Shown here: positions 39,097 to 52,709 of the stretch, in pieces | How positions within the stretch are numbered: the first letter of the stretch is position 1 | Layout: every line of letters starts with the position of its first letter | Assembly: GCA_949318235.1 (NCBI GenBank) | Contig: OX439137.1 | Coordinates: 25,473,799 to 25,537,798, forward strand | Reading direction: 5' to 3' | From: Ecdyonurus torrentis | Lineage: Eukaryota; Arthropoda; Insecta; Ephemeroptera; Heptageniidae | Length of the DNA: 64,000 nt | Notes under the pieces: model-generated | What the model was told of the DNA's origin: nothing | The model's input: the letters and a program-made list of their open reading frames with translations, nothing else | Database searches by the model: none | Made by a program: the position numbers and the translations under genes

Positions 39097-39580
39097 CACT
39101 CAAAAAAAAAAAAAAAAAAAAGGCTATACTTTACTTACGAATAATAATATTGTAGTCAATTTTGAGTTATGAGTAGCTAAAATAATGTATTGTAGCAAAT
39201 TATTAATAATAGCTATTTTAACTCAAAACAACTTAAAATAGCTATTGTTAATAATAATTTGTTAAAATGTATTATTTTAGCTACTCATAATAACTCAAAA
39301 TTGTTTCTCTCAAATACGTTAGGCTTCGTACACGCAATAAAATTAATACTAACAATGTAATAGGTAGACATATAAGTTATAATACAGGTATTATTATACT
39401 ACAATAATACCTATTGCAGGTGCACTGTGCAACAATAAAGGTGTGACTCACTTAGATTAAGTGGTATTGTAGTTGTATAACTACCTGTTCCAAATTCAAA
39501 TGTACCTATTGCAAAATACAGGTTCATGTATACCTGCCATTAGCACCTTTTTTTCCGTGTAACTGAATTAATGCACCATT
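39097..39580 (+). mobile_element. MITE family E, copy E2, containing F1
   Basis: The left end is CACTC followed by an A tract and GGCTATACTTTACTTACG; the right end is GTAACTGAATTAATGCACC after F1. Inner blocks AATAGCTATTTTAA and AATGTATTATTTTAGCTACT match E1. The left terminus has an expanded A tract (39101-39120) where E1 has five A. Confidence 0.7.
39331..39558 (+). mobile_element. MITE family F, copy F1, nested in E2
   Basis: The element is bounded as TA|CACGCAATAAAATTA...TTTTTTTCCGTG|TA. One TA restores the E2 sequence CGTAACTGAATTAATGC. The interior (AATACCTATTGCAGGTGCAC, AAAGGTGTGACTCACTTAGA) is repeated in inverted orientation at 51409. Noncoding. Confidence 0.75.
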
Positions 39581-40577
39581 TTGTGATTTTTTTTTTTTTT
39601 GTTTTTTTTTACTAATATTTCCATAAGACAATAGAGTAAAAATTTATATCACAATGGCTATACAACGTTTTCTAGTGTTAAGAAATAGTATCATTCGTGT
39701 AAATTATAAATATAAACATAGTGAGCACTATGTATCCTTCTTTTATACTTTGTAAATATTTCGTTACGTAAAGTTTCATTCTTGCTGCAGTGTATTGTAC
39801 ATTTTTACTGTCATATTTTTAGAGTCATTATATACAAAACTTTGTATATATAGTTTTGTAAATTTTATTATTACCGTAACTTCAAAGCAAGTTTTCAAAA
39901 AAGTAAAAAACAATGCAACCAACTGAAAGGCAAAAAGTATGCAACTTTCTTTTCAAAGCTTTTTTGTGTATATACTATATAGTATGTTAAAAATTAAAAC
40001 AAAATATTTAAAATAGGTTAACAAAATTTATAATATGATACTATACAATGCAACTTTTTGTAAGTTTTAGTACAGTGAACATTTGTTTTAAAACTGTGAA
40101 TGAAATGAAAATTAATCCTATGAAGTATATAGCATGGAATTTTATACACCAAATTTTGTACCAAAATATTAAGGATCAAAAGTTTCTACATTTACATAAG
40201 ATTATTTAAAGTTGTTAAATTTCTATATCATATAAATCTTTAGTGTGAAATTTTTGGTATTTTTTCGCATGTATTTTTTTTTTTTTTTTTTGTATCCCTC
40301 AAATCTAATGTACGGTCTTTTATTGGAGTGACAATTCTAGACATTGATGGAAGGAAACAAGCTTTTCATCCATGTAGACGGATTACCAATTGGCACTCAC
40401 TTATCTTGTAATGGCAGTTCAGGAAAGTGATATAAGTAAGAAACTATATAGAATCGGATTTGAAATAGACTTTATGTTTATATTATAGAATAAAAATAAT
40501 ATTGAAAAATCACTGAAAAAACTATTACGAACTAGCAGGTTACTGGATCGGGAGCATAGGGAAAAGTTCATGTAAAA
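39581..40577. other. unassigned AT-rich DNA
   Basis: No gene is seen. T tracts lie near 39586-39610 and 40268-40290. Confidence 0.55.
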
Positions 40578-40917
40578 TTAAAGAGATCATGCCTCAAAAT
40601 AAAACAACAGCAACTATCAATGATAAATCATGAGATGGGACTATTGAATATACAATTTATATCTCTCAAACCTTCCCTTCAGTACTCTCACAAACTGGAG
40701 TGAAAACATATAAGGTAAACAAACTCCACTACCATTTTTACTATAAACCCAAAATTAAGTACGTCATGAATTTCTAAAGTCACCTATTTAACAGTTTTTG
40801 AACTTCAGTTTATGAGGGTACAGAAGGGTTGAGGGATATAATATTTGCATGAATGATGGTCCCATTTCACGAATTTTAAGTTTTTTATTTAATTTTTTGA
40901 GGCCAGCATCCCTTTAA
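40578..40917 (+). mobile_element. MITE family I, copy I2
   Basis: A complete 340-bp copy: the left end is TTAAAGAGATCATGCCTCAA and the right, in reverse complement, TTAAAGGGATGCTGGCCTCA. TTAA is at both ends. The arms continue inverted (CATGAGATGGGAC and GTCCCATTTCACG). Noncoding. Confidence 0.8.
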
Positions 40918-41935
40918 CAAATTATCCTCATGCGTTTCGTCAACCTATAAATGGTTTCACAATACTCATTTTTTCAGACCAACGAAAACTATTACTTTTT
41001 CAGTGTAAACGTTTTTAAAGTAGCCAATGCGGCAAAATATACTTTTTCATACTAAATCCTATGCCTTATTCAAAAATATTGCCTCTAAAATGAAAATATC
41101 AAATCCTTATAACTTTTGATTTTCAAAAAGCTTTAGTGCTTTATTAGAAAAAAAAAAGAAGTTATAATATAAATTGGAGTATAAGCACAGGCCATTGCCT
41201 CTATTTTAAGTCATGCATGCATGTTATATAGCTTTTGCTTGTTGTGTGTGTGTGTTAGGTTGATCGATTTTGAAAACCATGTGACAAAACTATAAACACG
41301 ACATTATAACATTGATATAATAAACATTATAATTTTATATGATATTTTTATCAAAGTTATACAAATTTATCTTTGTTTTTTTGTTATTCGTTTTATTTTT
41401 TTATGCATTAATGCTTTTCAATTCATTTTGATATTATATATGATTACATAGAAAAATAGTATATAATATAGAAAGCAGCTTATTATATGTGTTAAATAGA
41501 AAACACGTTAATAGGGATTTCATTTTTAATTATTGTATATAATGCGTTATAATTTATATATTTCGTTTCAATTTAATTAATCTATGTTTTTAAGTATTAT
41601 AAAAATTTTATTTATATTTTTTCAGACACAAATTAGCAAACAAAAAGTTTATATAAGAACGGAATACAAGAGATATAAAATTTCATAATGACTCACTACG
41701 TTAATGAAAATTCAGTAATTAATAAATCTACATTGTAAGATTGATTTCAAAATTGGAAAAATATGAAAGCACTGATTTTTATTTTATCGTATGTTTTTCT
41801 GACAGTAGCTATTTAATTTTATTTTTACATAAAAAAACAGTATTTTTTTTTTTTTATTTTTTTGTTTGTTTTATTTGTAGACTAAATGTGATAGATAGAG
41901 GCAAATCAAATTAGAATGATTCATAAAAAAATCGA
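40918..41935. other. unassigned AT-rich DNA
   Basis: No gene or repeat end is recognised. Confidence 0.55.
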
Positions 41936-41997
41936 AAAAAAAAAAAAAGAAGGAAAAAAGAAGGAAAAAAGAAGGAAAAAAGAAGGAAAAAGAAGGC
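41936..41997. repeat. (AAAAAAGAAGG)n minisatellite
   Basis: Four to five purine-only units of 10-11 bases following an A tract. Confidence 0.9.
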
Positions 41998-42438
41998 ATA
42001 TAAAAGTATATTAAAAATACTTTATAAATATTGTAAAAAAGAAGAGGGAAAAAAATTATGTGTGTTTGATGTCTCTGCCACTAAATTCGGCGTGTGTTGG
42101 GCCTAATACGCGTTAAAAAATAGTGTTAGAAGATGGACAATTTTTGTTGTATTCAGGGTATTTTCCAGCAAGTCAGTATTATAAAGTTAGTTAAGGTGTT
42201 AAGTTTTGCTTATGGAAATTAACATTGTTGTTAACTTTTGAAATGACATCACAACCGCTTGTTAGCCCGGGGTGACTTTCCAAGCATTACGTCACAATTA
42301 TAACAATATAAAGAATAATAATCACATTTTACTATAGTATTAAAAAAAGCTTCTTTTTAAAGCTTTGTTAAAGTAACCAGTAAAAATTAAAGAAAACCAC
42401 GATGATTTAGAATTACTTTCTTCATCAATTTCTATTAT
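41998..42438. other. unassigned AT-rich DNA
   Basis: No gene or repeat end is recognised. Confidence 0.55.
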
Positions 42439-42754
42439 TTAAAGGTGTAGAACACCTTGAACAAAAAAGTTGTGCAATATCCTAACAACCCTAAAAATCA
42501 ACGTTGATTTGATTGGAGTCATTGATTTCTAATTTATTTTCCATTCACAATATGCCACTGGCGGTCACTGACGTCACAGCTCGCCTGGTCCACGTGCGCG
42601 TAAACTGGGCGAGATGTGACGTCAGTGACCACCAGTGGCATTTTGTGAATGGAAAATAAATTAGAAATCAATGACTCCGGTCAAATCAACGTTGATTTTC
42701 AGTTTTGTTAGCATATTACATAACTTTTTCGTTCAAGGTGTTCTACGCCTTTAA
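42439..42754. mobile_element. palindromic MITE B with TTAA ends
   Basis: A 316-bp near-perfect palindrome bounded by TTAA. The left end is TTAAAGGTGTAGAACACCTT and the right in reverse complement TTAAAGGCGTAGAACACCTT. The arms run through AATCAACGTTGATTTGA and CCATTCACAA to CACTGACGTCAC near the centre, where about 35 bases (GCTCGCCTGGTCCACGTGCG...) separate them. Two CRE palindromes and one CCACGTG occur. The TIR resembles family A (TTAAAGGMATAGAMCA). Confidence 0.88.
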
Positions 42755-44192
42755 GTTACAGATTTTGAAACACTTTTGTGACATTTTGTCTCAATGCTAT
42801 TGATAGTATTAGTAACATAATATAGAGAAAACAGCTACGAAATCTTCAAAAAGATATTGTATAATAATAAGAATGACATTTTTTAAAAAAAAAAGAACCG
42901 CACTCAAGTTAAAATGTCACAGTTTGACACAAAAATTGTGTGCGTTGAAAAGAGAGAACAAAGTATAAAGAGAAAAAATATATATGAGAGCATTTTTTTC
43001 CACTTGGATTACGATAAAAGATCTATTCAGGCATATCAAATTTGATTATGGTATTACACTACATCATCAGAAATATCAAAGTGATATTCAGCGATACAAC
43101 ATTGTGTAGTTTTATGTTGTCAATCTCCGTTTTACATGGTTTGTAAAATTTAACATACTTTTGAATTTAAAATTAGTATATTGTTTTAATACGTTATATA
43201 ATTGATTCATAGTTAAGTTTAACCTAAATCTGAAGAAAAAAAAAGGGTATCAATAGTTTATTTTTATTATAGTTATTTATTTATTTTCGAGAAAAAAAAT
43301 TTCTAGTTGAAAAAAAAATCACTGTTGCTTACATAATAATAATAACTTTTAGCTTGTTCTGTAAACTATACACACAAAATTTGAGCCGGCTTCGAAAATG
43401 TTCCTTTGTTATAAACAGCTGGATATGACGTCATTACCTGTTTACTACGTTTATACATATGGTCGATCATTGTTATTTTTTCGTTTAGAACTTTTAACTT
43501 CATAAGAATGAAAGAAACTCCACAAAAAAAAAAAAGTTCCATGCTCTTCATGCGACTCAATTTTGTTGGCTTAAAAAACAAGATCAACCAATGAATGTGT
43601 CGTATTTTGTTGGTCAGCCAATCACTGTTGTTGAGATTCACTTTACTTTACAGAACAAGCTTTAATAGTTCTAAAAAAATTAAAAAATTAAAAAATCACT
43701 TTTTAACTTTAAAAAAAAATGCATATTATTATAATTTAGGTGATTATTTTACACTTGTTAACCCAAATTTTTTGTTTAAACTTATAAATTCGTGTTATTA
43801 TAGAGTAAATTATATATTTTTTATCAATAAAATTTTTGCTCTTATTTCTATATATTTTAACCTACATAATAATAATAATAATAATATAAAGCTGGTACTG
43901 CATGTCAGATATATTACACATGACAATAATAACGTTATTTTTTTGTTATTATCACACGTCAAAATCTAGAAAAAAATAAATATTAACAATGCAACAACAA
44001 ACATTTTTACTATCTGTTGCATAATATACCTGCATGATAAAATAATTATAATTTTATCGATTAATATTTCAGCTTTACTTCATTTATTATGATTTTATAT
44101 TATATAGAAATATTATGAAATTATATTAAATTGTTATCTATAATAAATAACCATTTTTATTTAAACTATAAATTTAATGTGCAACGAATATT
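42755..44192. other. unassigned AT-rich DNA
   Basis: No defensible exon is seen. GGATATGACGTCATTACC near 43427 carries a further CRE. Frames at 43366-43641 and 43595-43969 overlap on opposite strands and show no domain. Confidence 0.5.
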
Positions 44193-44200
44193 ATGACAGC

Positions 44201-44282
<82 letters not shown>

Positions 44283-44290
44283 GCTGTCAT
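44193..44290. repeat. palindrome enclosing (TA)n
   Basis: ATGACAGCATTATA (44193-44206) and its exact complement TATAATGCTGTCAT (44277-44290) flank a TA tract. A further TA block follows to 44310. Confidence 0.9.
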
Positions 44291-44310
44291 ATATATATAT
44301 ATATATATAT

Positions 44311-45885
<1,575 letters not shown>

Positions 45886-46084
45886 CATTGTCCTGAATCG
45901 ATAGATATGTAAATTTTTAATTTTTGAGTTCATTAAGTATTTTAAATTAATTTTTGAAAGTCTTGAAATTACGTCATGGGCGGCAAACTTTTTATTAGGC
46001 CAGTATGCATAAGCTGACGGTTGTGACGTCATTTTTCAATTAAAATTTTTTTTAAAATACTCAGGAAAATACGATTCAGGAAAA
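45886..46084 (+). mobile_element. dispersed palindromic repeat L, copy 2
   Basis: The left end is CATTGTCCTGAATCGATAGA and the right, in reverse complement, TATTTTCCTGAATCGTATTT. GGTTGTGACGTCATTTTTC is the internal CRE. It matches the copy at 17023. Confidence 0.65.
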
Positions 46085-46243
46085 TATCCTTTTTTAGAAT
46101 GAAATAAAATTACCCTCTAATTTTTTATTAGTCTTTATCATTGCATTCATTTAAGAAAATGTGTTTCAATATAGTGAAAATAATAATAATAATAAAACAA
46201 TACTTTAGTAAACATGAAAATAATTCTGAATCCATTAAATATT

Positions 46244-46248
<5 letters not shown>

Positions 46249-46331
<83 letters not shown>

Positions 46332-46345
46332 TCTTACTCTTACTC
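46249..46345. repeat. (CT)n microsatellite with (CTCTTA)3 end
   Basis: A CT tract of about 79 bases that passes into three CTCTTA-like hexamers. Confidence 0.95.
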
Positions 46346-46406
46346 TATATTTACTGAACGCAATCAAAATGACAGAAATGAACGAATAACAATAATTATT
46401 CAGTAA

Positions 46407-46428
46407 TTAAAGGCATAGAACACCTTTC
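46407..46428 (+). mobile_element. solitary B-type MITE terminus
   Basis: TTAAAGGCATAGAACACCTT matches the end of the palindromic element at 42439. I found no partner terminus within the next several hundred bases, so it appears to be a truncated copy. Confidence 0.55.
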
Positions 46429-47394
46429 ATTGTTAGCGTTAACAGTCTAACAAAAAGTATAATAAATATCAAGGTTTATAATACTAAAACTAACGAACTA
46501 ATAAAAAAAATTATCTTTCAATTAGCTTTAAAACTTTAATATCAGAATTTTTATTGGTTTTTGACCTTTAAAATCTATTTAACTCTAAAAAGTCTATAAT
46601 AGTATACTTAAATATACATAAAACGACTATAAAATACTTTATAGAATTGCTCATTTATACTTAAAATATATTACGGTAGTAATTTTAATTAATTTTTGCA
46701 TAAATTATGTTGATAAAAGAATAATAAAATATCGTATCTGATTAATAATGTAAGTAAGTACGTATTTTATTTGCGATATTTTTAAACCTTCATGTTTGCG
46801 TGATTATGCTGCTTTGAGATAAGAGTGGACAATTTTAATAATATGTATCAAAGAATAAAATGGATCGTTTTTTAGTAGAGTGATGACAGAATTTACTTTT
46901 TTTGCTTTTCAATCTAGATTTTTAATTTATTTCCAAAAATGATAAATTCCATTTTTTGTTGTATTTGCCTCATTTACTTAAGTTTTTAAGTTTTTTTTTA
47001 TTCAGACAGCAATAATAATCAGTAATATTCAAAAAAAAAATAATAATAATAATAAAAAAAAAAACTGAATAATAAATGAATAACCCTTTAACTAAAAGTA
47101 AGGGATAAAATCAACAGTTCTAAAAATAGCGTCATGACAAAAAAAAAAAGAGGATTAATTTTAATATAAGGTTTCTTTTCCAAGTTAATTTTGCACGATT
47201 TTACTGTTATATACATCAGAATTCGTGTCTCTTTTTTTACAAACAATTATTTTAGCCCAGACTCGTTTTGTAAAGACATCCATTTGAAGTTTAAAATATT
47301 TTTATTTCATTATAACAATTAAGAATAATATTTTTTTTTTTACACTAAAAAGTTTGCCTTTTTGTTTTGTGCGTGTTTTATTCTAGATATTTTA

Positions 47395-47443
<49 letters not shown>

Positions 47444-47589
47444 CAAAAATTCTAAAACCAGAATCTTAAGTTTGTCAAAATTTGTAAAGTTATTGATATT
47501 AAACTCTTTGTGTTTCTTAACGGAATTCTAAACTTAAAAAAAAAAAAATTATAATAAAAAATATATATAAAAAAAAATAAAAGTAAAAT
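46429..47589. other. unassigned AT-rich DNA
   Basis: No gene is seen. A T tract of about 44 bases lies at 47400-47443. Confidence 0.55.
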
Positions 47590-47830
47590 GTGTGAGATGA
47601 AACTGTCATACACACACATATTATGGCCCCTTATTCTTACTTAGGTTCATAAAAACTGTAAATTAGGTGACTTTTGCAATTCATGACAACACGAATTTTA
47701 GGTGTACAATAGAAATAGTACAGCGGTTGTCTACTTTACAAGCTTTCTCCCTATTTTGTAAGGCAACAGAAGGATTCAGGGACATAATACGTGTATATGT
47801 ATAATAGTTCAATATCATGAAACACAATCA
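47590..47830 (-). mobile_element. MITE family I, partial copy I3
   Basis: Read on the minus strand, the order matches I2. Forward blocks are GTGACTTTTGCAATTCATGAC, then GTCTACTTTACAAGC, then GGCAACAGAAGGATTCAGGG. The termini are lost and the boundaries approximate. Confidence 0.5.
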
Positions 47831-49879
47831 AATGATTTTTATTGAAATAAAGTCTATTTTGAATTGAATTGGTTTAATATCATCGAGGGATTTTTTTTCT
47901 CTACGCCAGGATATCTTGAACATGAAATACTTACTTTAAAATACATGCTTTAAACAATGAATTTTTTTTTTACCATTATTTCGTTAAATGTAATCAATTT
48001 TAACTTACCTGTCTATATACTACTACATGCTGGTATATACTCTATAAGTAAGTAAGTGAGTGAAGACAGGTAGAAATTATTTTTTTCTCTTATTGTTTTT
48101 TTGACCTGCTTGTTATTGAATGGCTGCTAATTTTACTACATGTTCCGGATTTCCCATTCATTTGTAAAGATGAATTAACAGTTGACATAGACATTTTGGC
48201 ACTGTCTATTATATTAATTTGTTATGTGTATTTATATATTTGTTAACTTTAAAAAACATTTTAATTTGTAGCCTTTAACTTAGCGTAAAATTCAAAGTCA
48301 TGCAATATTTATATATTAATATTTTCTAAATCTAAAATTTCGAAATCAATCAACGATTTGCATTACAATTTTCTTCATTTTTACTTTAAAAAATTTATGT
48401 ATTTATTGATTTTATTCACTCTTTATCAAACATAGGTAGCTTACAATACCATTACACGTTAAATTCTGAATTTATATTGTTATTTTTAACATTGAATATA
48501 AAAGCTTAATTACTAACAAACTACAAAAATGTACATTTTAATCAAATTGTTTTTTTCCCCTTTAAAATCTTGAATTTTCAGCCCATTCTCTCTGTAAATT
48601 TTGATGTTACTATCATTGAAAAAATTTGGAGTTTTTAACATTCCTGTAATATTCATTTTTTTTAATTTGATCATTTAGTTTCCGATACCTTCATACGGTT
48701 AGTCGATTGCAGATATTATATTATCCAATCATTGATTTTGAATTTTTACTAAAAGTATAGTGCTGCTTATTTTCTTAATATTGTAGGTTATATCATAAGT
48801 TTTGAAATGTACAGTAAAGACTAAAAGAAAATATCCACTAAACAAAATTTTAGCCATAAAACGTACTGTACTTTTTACGTTCGCAATACAAAAAGGGAGT
48901 TTTAAACCCACTCAAAAGGCAATTTTTATTGTTTACAACAAAGAAAGCTATAGATTTTTAATGTGAAAAATTGATAACGGTTATCACTTTTGCTAATATC
49001 ACTTTTGTTTTATAATATTATTGTTGTTTGTTTTTTTAGACATTTTATCATTTCCATTTCTTGAAGACTACATTTTTTTCAATCTCCTTTTTGTAATATA
49101 TATTTTTCTGTACATAAATGCAAACATATTTGATTCACCCTTAATATGTGTATTATTAGAGTTTGTAGGGGTGGATTTATTCAGTGTTACGAAACACGAT
49201 TATTTAACTTAATTATTGTGAACCAATTCAGCAGAATTTGTGGTTTATAAAATACACAATAAATTGTACTAAAAATTTCTTTTATACAATTAGCTCAAAT
49301 CACTTGCCATAAATATTATTTTTGTAATTTTTATAACTCATGTAACGTGATAAGGAAAATGTTAAATATTTTGTAACATGTTTTAGTAATGAGTTTCTAT
49401 GTTTATTCTAACCATTTTAGTCTAACTCTTATTATTTGCATGTGCGTAAAATTAATTATAGGGTTTGTGTATATGTGAAATATATTCTTGTACTGAAATA
49501 CTTGACCTTTATTTGTTGTGTAAATATACAAAATACATTTTAAATTTATACAAAGAATTGAATTATAGATTTTAGAACCAAAGAATCAGTAGCTTTTTAT
49601 ACATATCTTTAGTATTAATATGCAATCACATGATCTGAAATGCATCTTTTCAAACTTCCACTTTTTTTTTTTTTTTTTTTTTTCAAAAATAAAAAATTTC
49701 AATATTTTTTTTTCACCAATATTACGTAGAGTAGGCGTATTAAATTTAATTTACTATTTAAAACCCTTGAAAAAAAATATTAAAACCCAAAGATTATTTT
49801 AATGAAAATACTAACACTGTAAATGAAAATGCCGTAGAATTAATTAAAGATGAAGATCTGAAAAGGAACTCTTGAGGTT
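47831..49879. other. unassigned AT-rich DNA
   Basis: There is no convincing exon. The frame at 49021-49212 is hydrophobic but follows a T-rich stretch and has no recognisable motif. A T tract lies at 49662-49683. Confidence 0.5.
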
Positions 49880-50300
49880 ATTGAGCTGATACAACATGAT
49901 ACAACATAATATTCTTTTTAATGTCTAAACAGAAAGTAGGATTTATTATAATGATGACAATTTTTATCAGAATGTAAATTTGGCCCCACAAGAAAGCGTG
50001 AAAAAATTGTAAAGTATGCAATTTGCGTGAATATTTCTGTTTGTGACGTCATAAACAGACAAAAATTAGTATTTGAAAATGTTGTATAGGTTGCATTTAA
50101 ATAAAAAAAAATTGATGTTACGGCACTACAGTTGGGTTTTGAGACACAGTAATGTTATTTATGTAAGTACCATCAAGTGTTTTGTGATATAAATACTATA
50201 TATTTATACTTAATAATAACTTATATAACTTAAAATATATTTATACTTAATAATACTTATAAATACTTAATGTTTTCTTCTTCTTGTTATATGTTTAGTT
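49880..50300 (-). mobile_element. MITE family A, copy A8, with local tandem expansion
   Basis: The blocks GATGACAATTTTTATCAGAATG, TTTGTGACGTCATAAACAG and GTTGGGTTTTGAGACA identify the copy. Near 50205-50270 an AT-rich unit containing ATATTTATACTTAATAA is tandemly repeated before the CTTCTTCTTG end block. The left terminus is degraded. Confidence 0.65.
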
Positions 50301-50611
50301 TATAGTTTTAAAAATTGAAGAGAAAAATTCATATCATATTTACATGAAGTGACTATAAACCACCAATGTCTACTAATTATAATAAAACTTTAATAAACGT
50401 TTAAATTTTTTTTTTAATTTGATTATAAATACTTCATAAAAATTATCATTTTTATAGTAATATTAAAAGTAAAATAAAGTGTCAGCAGTAACAACGATAA
50501 ACACTTTTGACAAATCTTCTTAATATGTATCCACTAATTAAATTATTAATACTGACGTTTTACACTATACATCACTTTTTATAATCCAATTTTAAATTAA
50601 CCTCCTTTGCC

Positions 50612-50615
<4 letters not shown>
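50301..50615. other. unassigned AT-rich DNA
   Basis: No gene or repeat end is recognised. Confidence 0.55.

Positions 50616-50696
<81 letters not shown>
50616..50696. repeat. (CT)n microsatellite
   Basis: A CT tract of about 81 bases; a second, shorter one lies at 50773-50804. Confidence 0.97.
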
Positions 50697-50700
<4 letters not shown>

Positions 50701-50859
50701 ACTTCAACTTATTTTTACCTAACAAGGTTTCTGTAGTGAAAACTTGTAATACAGGAGCTTCTTCTTTTTTATTCTCTCTCTCTCTCTCTCTCCCTCTCTC
50801 TCTCTTATTTTTTTTTCCAAGTAAGGTATTTTAAAGTCATAATATACAGTATTTTGTAG

Positions 50860-51196
50860 TTAAATAAAAAGACCAGAAGAAAACATTAGTATTTACATCA
50901 CAAAACACTTGATGGAACTTACATAAAGAGCATTATAGTTTGTATCGAAACCCAACTGTAACACCGTAGCAGTGATCAGAAAATTTCGACAATACAACCC
51001 ACACAATATTTTCATAATAATGTTTGCCTGTTTCTGACGTCAGAAACAGGAACTGTCTAGAAAATAGCATGCTTTACATTATTTTCACGCTCTCCTGTGG
51101 AGCCACATTTGAATTCTGGTAACAATTGTCATTAATATTGAATATTCCATTTTGAGTTTAATTAAAGAGTAGATAATTTTTGTTCTATGGGTTTAA
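50860..51196 (+). mobile_element. MITE family A, copy A9
   Basis: Full length: the left end is TTAAATAAAAAGACCAGAAG and the right end TTTTGTTCTATGGGTTTAA. TTTCTGACGTCAGAAACAGG is central. In this copy that motif forms a longer palindrome, TTTCTGACGTCAGAAA. Confidence 0.78.
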
Positions 51197-51408
51197 GTTA
51201 AACGGATTCCTTATTCAACAAAAATTCGTACGTAAATTTTGCCTATATATGTCTTAACATGGTGATAGATTTTTATGTATCTATATTTAAAAAAATAAAA
51301 TAAAATATTTCAATATTTAAATTAATTGCTGCTTATAAAGTTTTCAGACTTTAACAAATATTTTACGTCATAATTTTAATTGCTTTGTTTAAATTTAGCT
51401 CATAATTA

Positions 51409-51745
51409 CACGAACAAAATTACTACCTATGGCAGGTACACTTCCACCAAATAAATCTGACCAAAGCGTTAATCTCTCCAAATGTTTCCAAAATGTTTCC
51501 AAAGCTTTAACGCAAGTAGTCAGATTTATTCGGGAGGAGTGTACATGAATCCTGTATTTTGCAGTAAATACACTTTAATTTGGAACAGCTAGTTATAAAC
51601 TACAATATCACTTAATCTAAGTGAGTCACACCTTTATTGCAGCACAGTGCACCTGCATTAGGTATTATTATAGTATAACAATACCTGTGTTCTAGCTTAT
51701 ATGTCTATTGTCAACCTATTACACTTACAGAATTTAATGAATTTC
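51409..51745 (-). mobile_element. MITE family F, copy F2
   Basis: Opposite in orientation to F1. The left end is TA|CACGAACAAAATTACTACC, with shared interior CACTTAATCTAAGTGAGTCA and GCACAGTGCACCTGCATTAG. The right end is diverged and approximate. It contains the nested element at 51439-51541. Confidence 0.68.
51439..51541. mobile_element. 103-bp palindromic element nested in F2 at TA
   Basis: The left end is CACTTCCACCAAATAAATCT and the right in reverse complement CACTCCTCCCGAATAAATCT. TA lies on each side, and removing the element and one TA restores GGCAGGTACATGAATCC, matching F1. The centre has a short tandem ATGTTTCCAA repeat. Confidence 0.75.
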
Positions 51746-51817
51746 TGTATAATGTAGCATAGAATATGTAAGTTAAATTACTTCTAATCATAGGAATTTA
51801 TTAGAAAATGTAATATC

Positions 51818-51821
<4 letters not shown>

Positions 51822-51863
<42 letters not shown>
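51822..51863. repeat. (CT)n microsatellite
   Basis: A CT tract of about 42 bases. Confidence 0.95.
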
Positions 51864-51865
<2 letters not shown>

Positions 51866-52709
51866 TTATTATTTTTTCCTCTTTGCCTGAAAGCAAAATT
51901 TATAACATAAGGGTACAAGAAAAAGTAACGTGCTTTAAAATTTCAATTTTCATTTCCTTTGATGTTTCTATTGTTTATATAAATTATATTTTGATAAATT
52001 TCTATATAAAATTATGAATATAAATTTTTTATAGGTTAATAAAGATAATTATCATTAAATTTTATGGTGACAAATTGAAAGTCGTAAAACTTAAATATCA
52101 TTTTATTTCAACCTAAGAATATTTTAAATTCTTTTTATATGAAAGGGGTGATCAAAAATATAATGTTAACTATAGATCTAATTTTTTCAAAGTGGATCAG
52201 GAAAAAATAAAGAATTAAAGAGTGTCACCAAGAAACACTTTAAATTTTTGACGTTTCAAGTCCATAAGTCTTGATGGTCATTTAAACGATTTTTTTTCTT
52301 TACTTCCATGATAAACAATACCCTGAAATTTTAATCAAAAGCAATTAATAAGTCTTAAAATGATATAAAATTTGATATGATGCTCAAAATCTGGAGGTTT
52401 TTGACCTTTGATTCCTCCCCTTAAAACATTTTACAAAAACAAAACAAAGAGTAGGAAAAAGTAGGAAAAAAATGAACAAAACAGTTCTTTAGTATGTAAT
52501 TTATATTTATAAAGAGCATAAAAAACATGAATATGGACATGAAAAGTGTTACTGGTTTTAATACTGGCACAGTTTAAAGGGAGGATTAAAATACCATGCG
52601 TATATTCAACTATATTTCCAACTTTGACTGCTGTTCAATGAAACATCATTTAAAAGTTAATTTTATCAGTTACTGTTGAAATTATTTAACAAATTAACAA
52701 ATTAATCAT
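51864..52709. other. unassigned AT-rich DNA
   Basis: No gene or repeat end is recognised. Confidence 0.55.

Noticed and set aside
49021..49212. Candidate exon after a T-rich tract ending in AG
   Set aside because: Polypyrimidine-AG occurs constantly in this T-rich DNA; the peptide has no recognisable motif and no paired donor context.
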